A stretch of DNA of 7,821 bases from Candidatus Bipolaricaulota bacterium (lineage in GTDB: Bacteria; Bipolaricaulota; Bipolaricaulia; UBA7950; UBA9294), in NCBI GenBank assembly GCA_021159105.1, contig JAGGSM010000239.1, positions 1 to 7,821 on the forward strand, written 5' to 3'. Every line of letters begins with the position of its first letter. Within the stretch, counting starts at the first letter, position 1. Of this stretch, positions 5,354 to 7,821 are shown piece by piece. Under the pieces are notes generated by a model that saw only the letters and a list, made by a program, of their open reading frames with translations, was not told where the DNA came from and ran no database searches. A program made the translations under genes and the position numbers.

Positions 5354-7603
5354 GTGGACAATAGCAAGATGTGGATTGTTGCTGGCATCATAGCACTCTT
5401 GCTTCTGGGAGGGCTTGCACCTAAATCCACAACTACCAAAGTGGATACACCTAGTCAAGAGCCTATGGAGTTTACAGGGAGCCAATCTCTATCCTTCGGT
5501 GACATACAGCTGGAAAAGACAGATGAGATGAGCACCCTCTTCTTCCTGTCGGGCGAGAGGATGTACGAAATCGGGGCAATGAGCGGTGACTTCCCAGCAA
5601 TAGGGTGGCATATAGACGGCGAGATGGGAGGAGTTTGGGCCCACCCGATGAAGGTTCTGGATGGGTTCTACTTTGAGATCAATGATAGTGAAGGAACCTG
5701 GCCACTAACCGATTGTAGAGATTTCTCCCATGGCTTCGCCTCTGCCAATTTCCACTTTGAAAAGAACGGTCTCGTGGTAGAGAGGAAGGACTTTGTCGTA
5801 GAGAATGAAGCTGCCCTCTTCTCACTGATTACAATCAGGAACACGGGGGAACAAGTCAAAAGCGGGACTCTAAAGTTCATCGCCGATATAGACCTCAGGC
5901 CAAGTTGGTACTCGACCCTGCACCACGGTAAAGATGAAGTGACCTATCAAGACGGCAAAATCACGGGATATGACACGGCTAAGGATGGATGGGGCGTAGT
6001 CCTTGGGGCAAACGTGCCTCCTTCCGAGCACGAAATCGCAGGAACCAGGGGTGCTTTGGAATACCCGTTCTCGTTAGGAGCAGGCAAAGAGAAGGAGTTG
6101 CGGTTCCTGATAGTCGCTGACCACGAGAAAGGCATCGGGAATGCTGTAGCGAGGTTCAATCCCCTGATGGAACAGTGCGCTAAACTCCTCACCGAAAAGA
6201 TAGACCGCTACCAGGAGAAGGTCTTCGGAGGTGTCACGTTCAGCTGTTCCGATCCCTTGTTCCAACAAGCATACTACTGCGCGAAGGCCAACATTGCCAT
6301 GCTGTCTGCTGATGTATCGCCTTATGTCGGTCGATATTGCTTCGCTGGAGTTCCGGAATACGTGCAACTCTTCGGTTGTGACACGGCATACTCTATTCCC
6401 GGCCTTGTGAGTACCGGGTTTAGTAATGAAGCCGTAAACGGATTGAAGAACCTTGCACAGGTGGGCGAAAGGCAAGGGGGACGAATCCCCCACGAGATGA
6501 GCACCAGTGGGAAGATCTATAACAAAGGGAACGTTCAGGAGACCCCGCAGTTCACCAGCGCCTGTTGGGAATACTTTCGCTGGACGGGGGATACACCTTT
6601 CCTGGAGGAGATGTACCCGCTGTGCGTACAAGGGATCTTCGACTATGTCCTGAAGTTTCGTGATCGTGACAAGGATTACTACCCGGAGGGGTCGGGCATG
6701 GTAGAGCGATCAGGGATGGGCCCGGAGAAATTGGATTCCGCTTGTTATCTCTATAAGGGCATCCTTGACCTATCACAGATGGCAGTGGCTCTGAACAAGG
6801 ATGAAGAGGCTAGCCAGTACACAGGTTTAGCTGAGGAGATCAAACAAAGTTTCGACGAGGATTGGTGGATCGAGTCTGAGGGCATGTTCGCCGACTCCTT
6901 GGAATGGGATGACTCTCAGAACTTTGATGGACACTGGATCGTGGCCGTTCCGATGGAGGTAGGGATTGCTGATCACGAGAAAGGCTGGCAGGCTCTTGAG
7001 AGAATTAACCAAGAGTGGGTCAACGAATCGGGGCTCGTCCACACTAAGAAATTGGAGGAGAGGGTGTGGACGCTCCCAACCGGTGTTTTGGCTCAAGCTG
7101 AGTTCAATTATGGGAATATTGAGATGGGGACTCGCCTCCTCGGGGACATCGCTGAGACGATCAATCATGGGATGCTCGGCGCTTTCTCGGAATTGATCCC
7201 CCAAGGCGGCGATTTCATGCAATTATGGTCATCGGCGATGTTCCTCAAGGGGATCACAGAGGGGATCTTCGGCTTAAAACCGCTCGCCTCTGAACACGAA
7301 CTGTCGCTATCGCCGCAACTTCCAAGTGCCTGGCAAAACGCTGCTCTAACAAACGTGAGGATAGGAGACTGCACAGTTAATATTTCTGTAAAGCGCCAGG
7401 ATGCTGGAACTAAGATTACGCTCACTGAACACGGGGAAACGGGGCTAGAAATTGACCTAAATCTCCCCGCAGGCGAGAAGCTTGTGCAGGCAGGTGTAGG
7501 TATTCCCTACACTCAAGAAGAACATAACAACCATACTATATTGTCTTTTGTCCTTAATCCTGGACAGCAAGAGGTGATTACCAGTGCAGAAGCATCGAAG
7601 TAA
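5354..7603 (+). CDS. Exported six-hairpin glycosidase, glycogen-debranching/amylo-alpha-1,6-glucosidase-like
   Basis: A 749-residue protein, probably a glycoside hydrolase acting outside the cytoplasm on alpha-linked or related oligosaccharides. An N-terminal hydrophobic segment (7-22) acts as signal or anchor; no lipobox cysteine follows. A beta-rich N-terminal domain (~45-290) precedes an (alpha/alpha)6-barrel-type domain (~295-640). That domain carries signatures resembling the C-terminal domain of debranching enzymes: GCDTAYSIPGL (341-351; relatives usually have GRDT), GGRIPHEMSTSG (375-386), ETPQFTSACWEYFRWTGD (396-413), DEDWWIESEGMFADSL (501-516) and ELIPQGGDFMQLWSSAMFL (613-631). Candidate acids are D343, E381, E396 and E613, assigned by motif only. 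A short beta-rich tail (~645-745) closes it. The GTG start is supported by AAGGAGGGG (5342-5350) just upstream; ATG 5369 is possible. It lies 65 bp after the permease gene, in the same operon, and probably prepares the transported sugar. The exact family (GH133-, GH15- or GH63-like) and substrate are not resolved. Confidence 0.85.
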   Translation: MDNSKMWIVAGIIALLLLGGLAPKSTTTKVDTPSQEPMEFTGSQSLSFGDIQLEKTDEMSTLFFLSGERMYEIGAMSGDFPAIGWHIDGEMGGVWAHPMKVLDGFYFEINDSEGTWPLTDCRDFSHGFASANFHFEKNGLVVERKDFVVENEAALFSLITIRNTGEQVKSGTLKFIADIDLRPSWYSTLHHGKDEVTYQDGKITGYDTAKDGWGVVLGANVPPSEHEIAGTRGALEYPFSLGAGKEKELRFLIVADHEKGIGNAVARFNPLMEQCAKLLTEKIDRYQEKVFGGVTFSCSDPLFQQAYYCAKANIAMLSADVSPYVGRYCFAGVPEYVQLFGCDTAYSIPGLVSTGFSNEAVNGLKNLAQVGERQGGRIPHEMSTSGKIYNKGNVQETPQFTSACWEYFRWTGDTPFLEEMYPLCVQGIFDYVLKFRDRDKDYYPEGSGMVERSGMGPEKLDSACYLYKGILDLSQMAVALNKDEEASQYTGLAEEIKQSFDEDWWIESEGMFADSLEWDDSQNFDGHWIVAVPMEVGIADHEKGWQALERINQEWVNESGLVHTKKLEERVWTLPTGVLAQAEFNYGNIEMGTRLLGDIAETINHGMLGAFSELIPQGGDFMQLWSSAMFLKGITEGIFGLKPLASEHELSLSPQLPSAWQNAALTNVRIGDCTVNISVKRQDAGTKITLTEHGETGLEIDLNLPAGEKLVQAGVGIPYTQEEHNNHTILSFVLNPGQQEVITSAEASK

Positions 7604-7821
7604 GATATCCGCTGTGGCCATGCCGATAAACACTTCTCGTATTTCTGGCAGGAGGCTTGTTCGACGTTTCCTCATACAGGTCCTTACCATTACGTTGTTT
7701 ATCCTTGTTTCCGGGCTTACGGCAACTGCGGTTCAATCTCCATCAGCTGCGTTGGATTGGGTTCCTGGTCCGTTTACCAAATACGCGAGTAATCCTATCC
7801 TGACTCCTCAAGGGGACGGAT
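7584..7821 (+). CDS. Exported GH130-like glycosidase/phosphorylase, 5' end only
   Basis: The first 79 codons of a gene that continues past the window. Starting at GTG 7584, the protein has a basic N-region (KHRSK, then RRLVRR), a hydrophobic core (FLIQVLTITLFILVSGL) and a TATA-V cleavage-like site, i.e. a signal peptide. The mature start LDWVPGPFTKYASNPILTP followed by QGDG resembles the beginning of GH130-type five-bladed beta-propeller enzymes (beta-mannoside phosphorylases and mannosidases), where NPIL-P followed by a gap and a conserved NP segment is typical. GTG 7584 is preferred because AAGAGGTGA (7569-7576) lies 7 nt upstream; ATG 7620 and GTG 7614 lack a ribosome site. The chosen start lies inside the glycosidase gene (20-nt overlap), so the two are probably translationally coupled. 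The family call rests on about 20 residues and is tentative; a GH43/GH32-like propeller is the main alternative. Confidence 0.65.
   Translation, partial: MQKHRSKISAVAMPINTSRISGRRLVRRFLIQVLTITLFILVSGLTATAVQSPSAALDWVPGPFTKYASNPILTPQGDG

Noticed and set aside
6074..6631. 185-codon open frame on the minus strand opposite the glycosidase
   Set aside because: It lies wholly antisense to a well-supported gene, has no recognisable domain and no convincing ribosome site; it is a coding-strand shadow.
7077..7086. CAACCGGTGT inside the glycosidase gene as a third operator
   Set aside because: Only the central eight bases match the operator; the flanks differ and it is deep in coding sequence with no promoter, so chance is likely.
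1..7821. CRISPR arrays, tRNA/rRNA genes, insertion sequences, phage or defence genes
   Set aside because: No regularly spaced repeats, cloverleaf-like sequences, transposase frames or terminal inverted repeats were seen; the window is almost fully occupied by the sugar-utilisation genes.

Overview
This window is a bacterial carbohydrate-uptake locus of roughly balanced base composition. From left to right it holds a broken beta-phosphoglucomutase-like gene on the minus strand, a LacI-family regulator, a binding-protein-dependent sugar ABC transporter (solute-binding protein plus two permeases), an exported six-hairpin glycosidase of the debranching-enzyme type, and the 5' end of an exported GH130-like enzyme that runs off the right edge. 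The exported proteins have ordinary signal peptides or N-terminal anchors with no lipobox cysteine, which suggests a diderm (Gram-negative-type) cell. Strong AGGAGG-type ribosome binding sites precede several genes. I cannot fix the taxon; an uncultured anaerobic lineage such as Bipolaricaulota or a Thermotogota relative is only a guess.

Layout. At 19-249 (minus) the first ~60 residues of a beta-phosphoglucomutase can be read before the frame breaks near two T-homopolymers. The divergent spacer (250-334) carries a promoter for lacI and a 15-bp operator-like sequence. lacI occupies 335-1357 and appears to be translated from a leaderless or nearly leaderless mRNA. The spacer 1358-1499 holds a consensus sigma-70 promoter (TTGACA-16-TATAAT), a second copy of the operator (14 of 15 bases shared, inverted orientation), an unexplained strong Shine-Dalgarno sequence, and a small inverted repeat just before the binding-protein ribosome site. 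The binding-protein gene (1500-2735) is followed by a hairpin-plus-U-tract terminator, then the MalF-like permease (2797-3891) and the MalG-like permease (3888-5288, joined by an ATGA overlap), then the glycosidase (5354-7603, GTG start) and the GH130-like gene (from GTG 7584, overlapping the glycosidase by 20 nt).

How it works together (inference): the LacI-type regulator controls itself and the transporter operon through the two matching operators. The exported glycosidases trim an oligosaccharide or glucan outside the cytoplasm, the binding protein captures the product and the permease pair imports it. The ATPase must come from elsewhere, since no ATP-binding subunit lies here. The terminator after the binding-protein gene would make binding protein in excess over permease.

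The most unusual content is in the permeases. The MalG-like subunit carries an insertion of about 150 residues predicted to be extracytoplasmic and beta-rich right after its first membrane helix. The MalF-like subunit carries an insertion of about 70 residues that looks like an extra transmembrane hairpin. Both are absent from ordinary members of these families.
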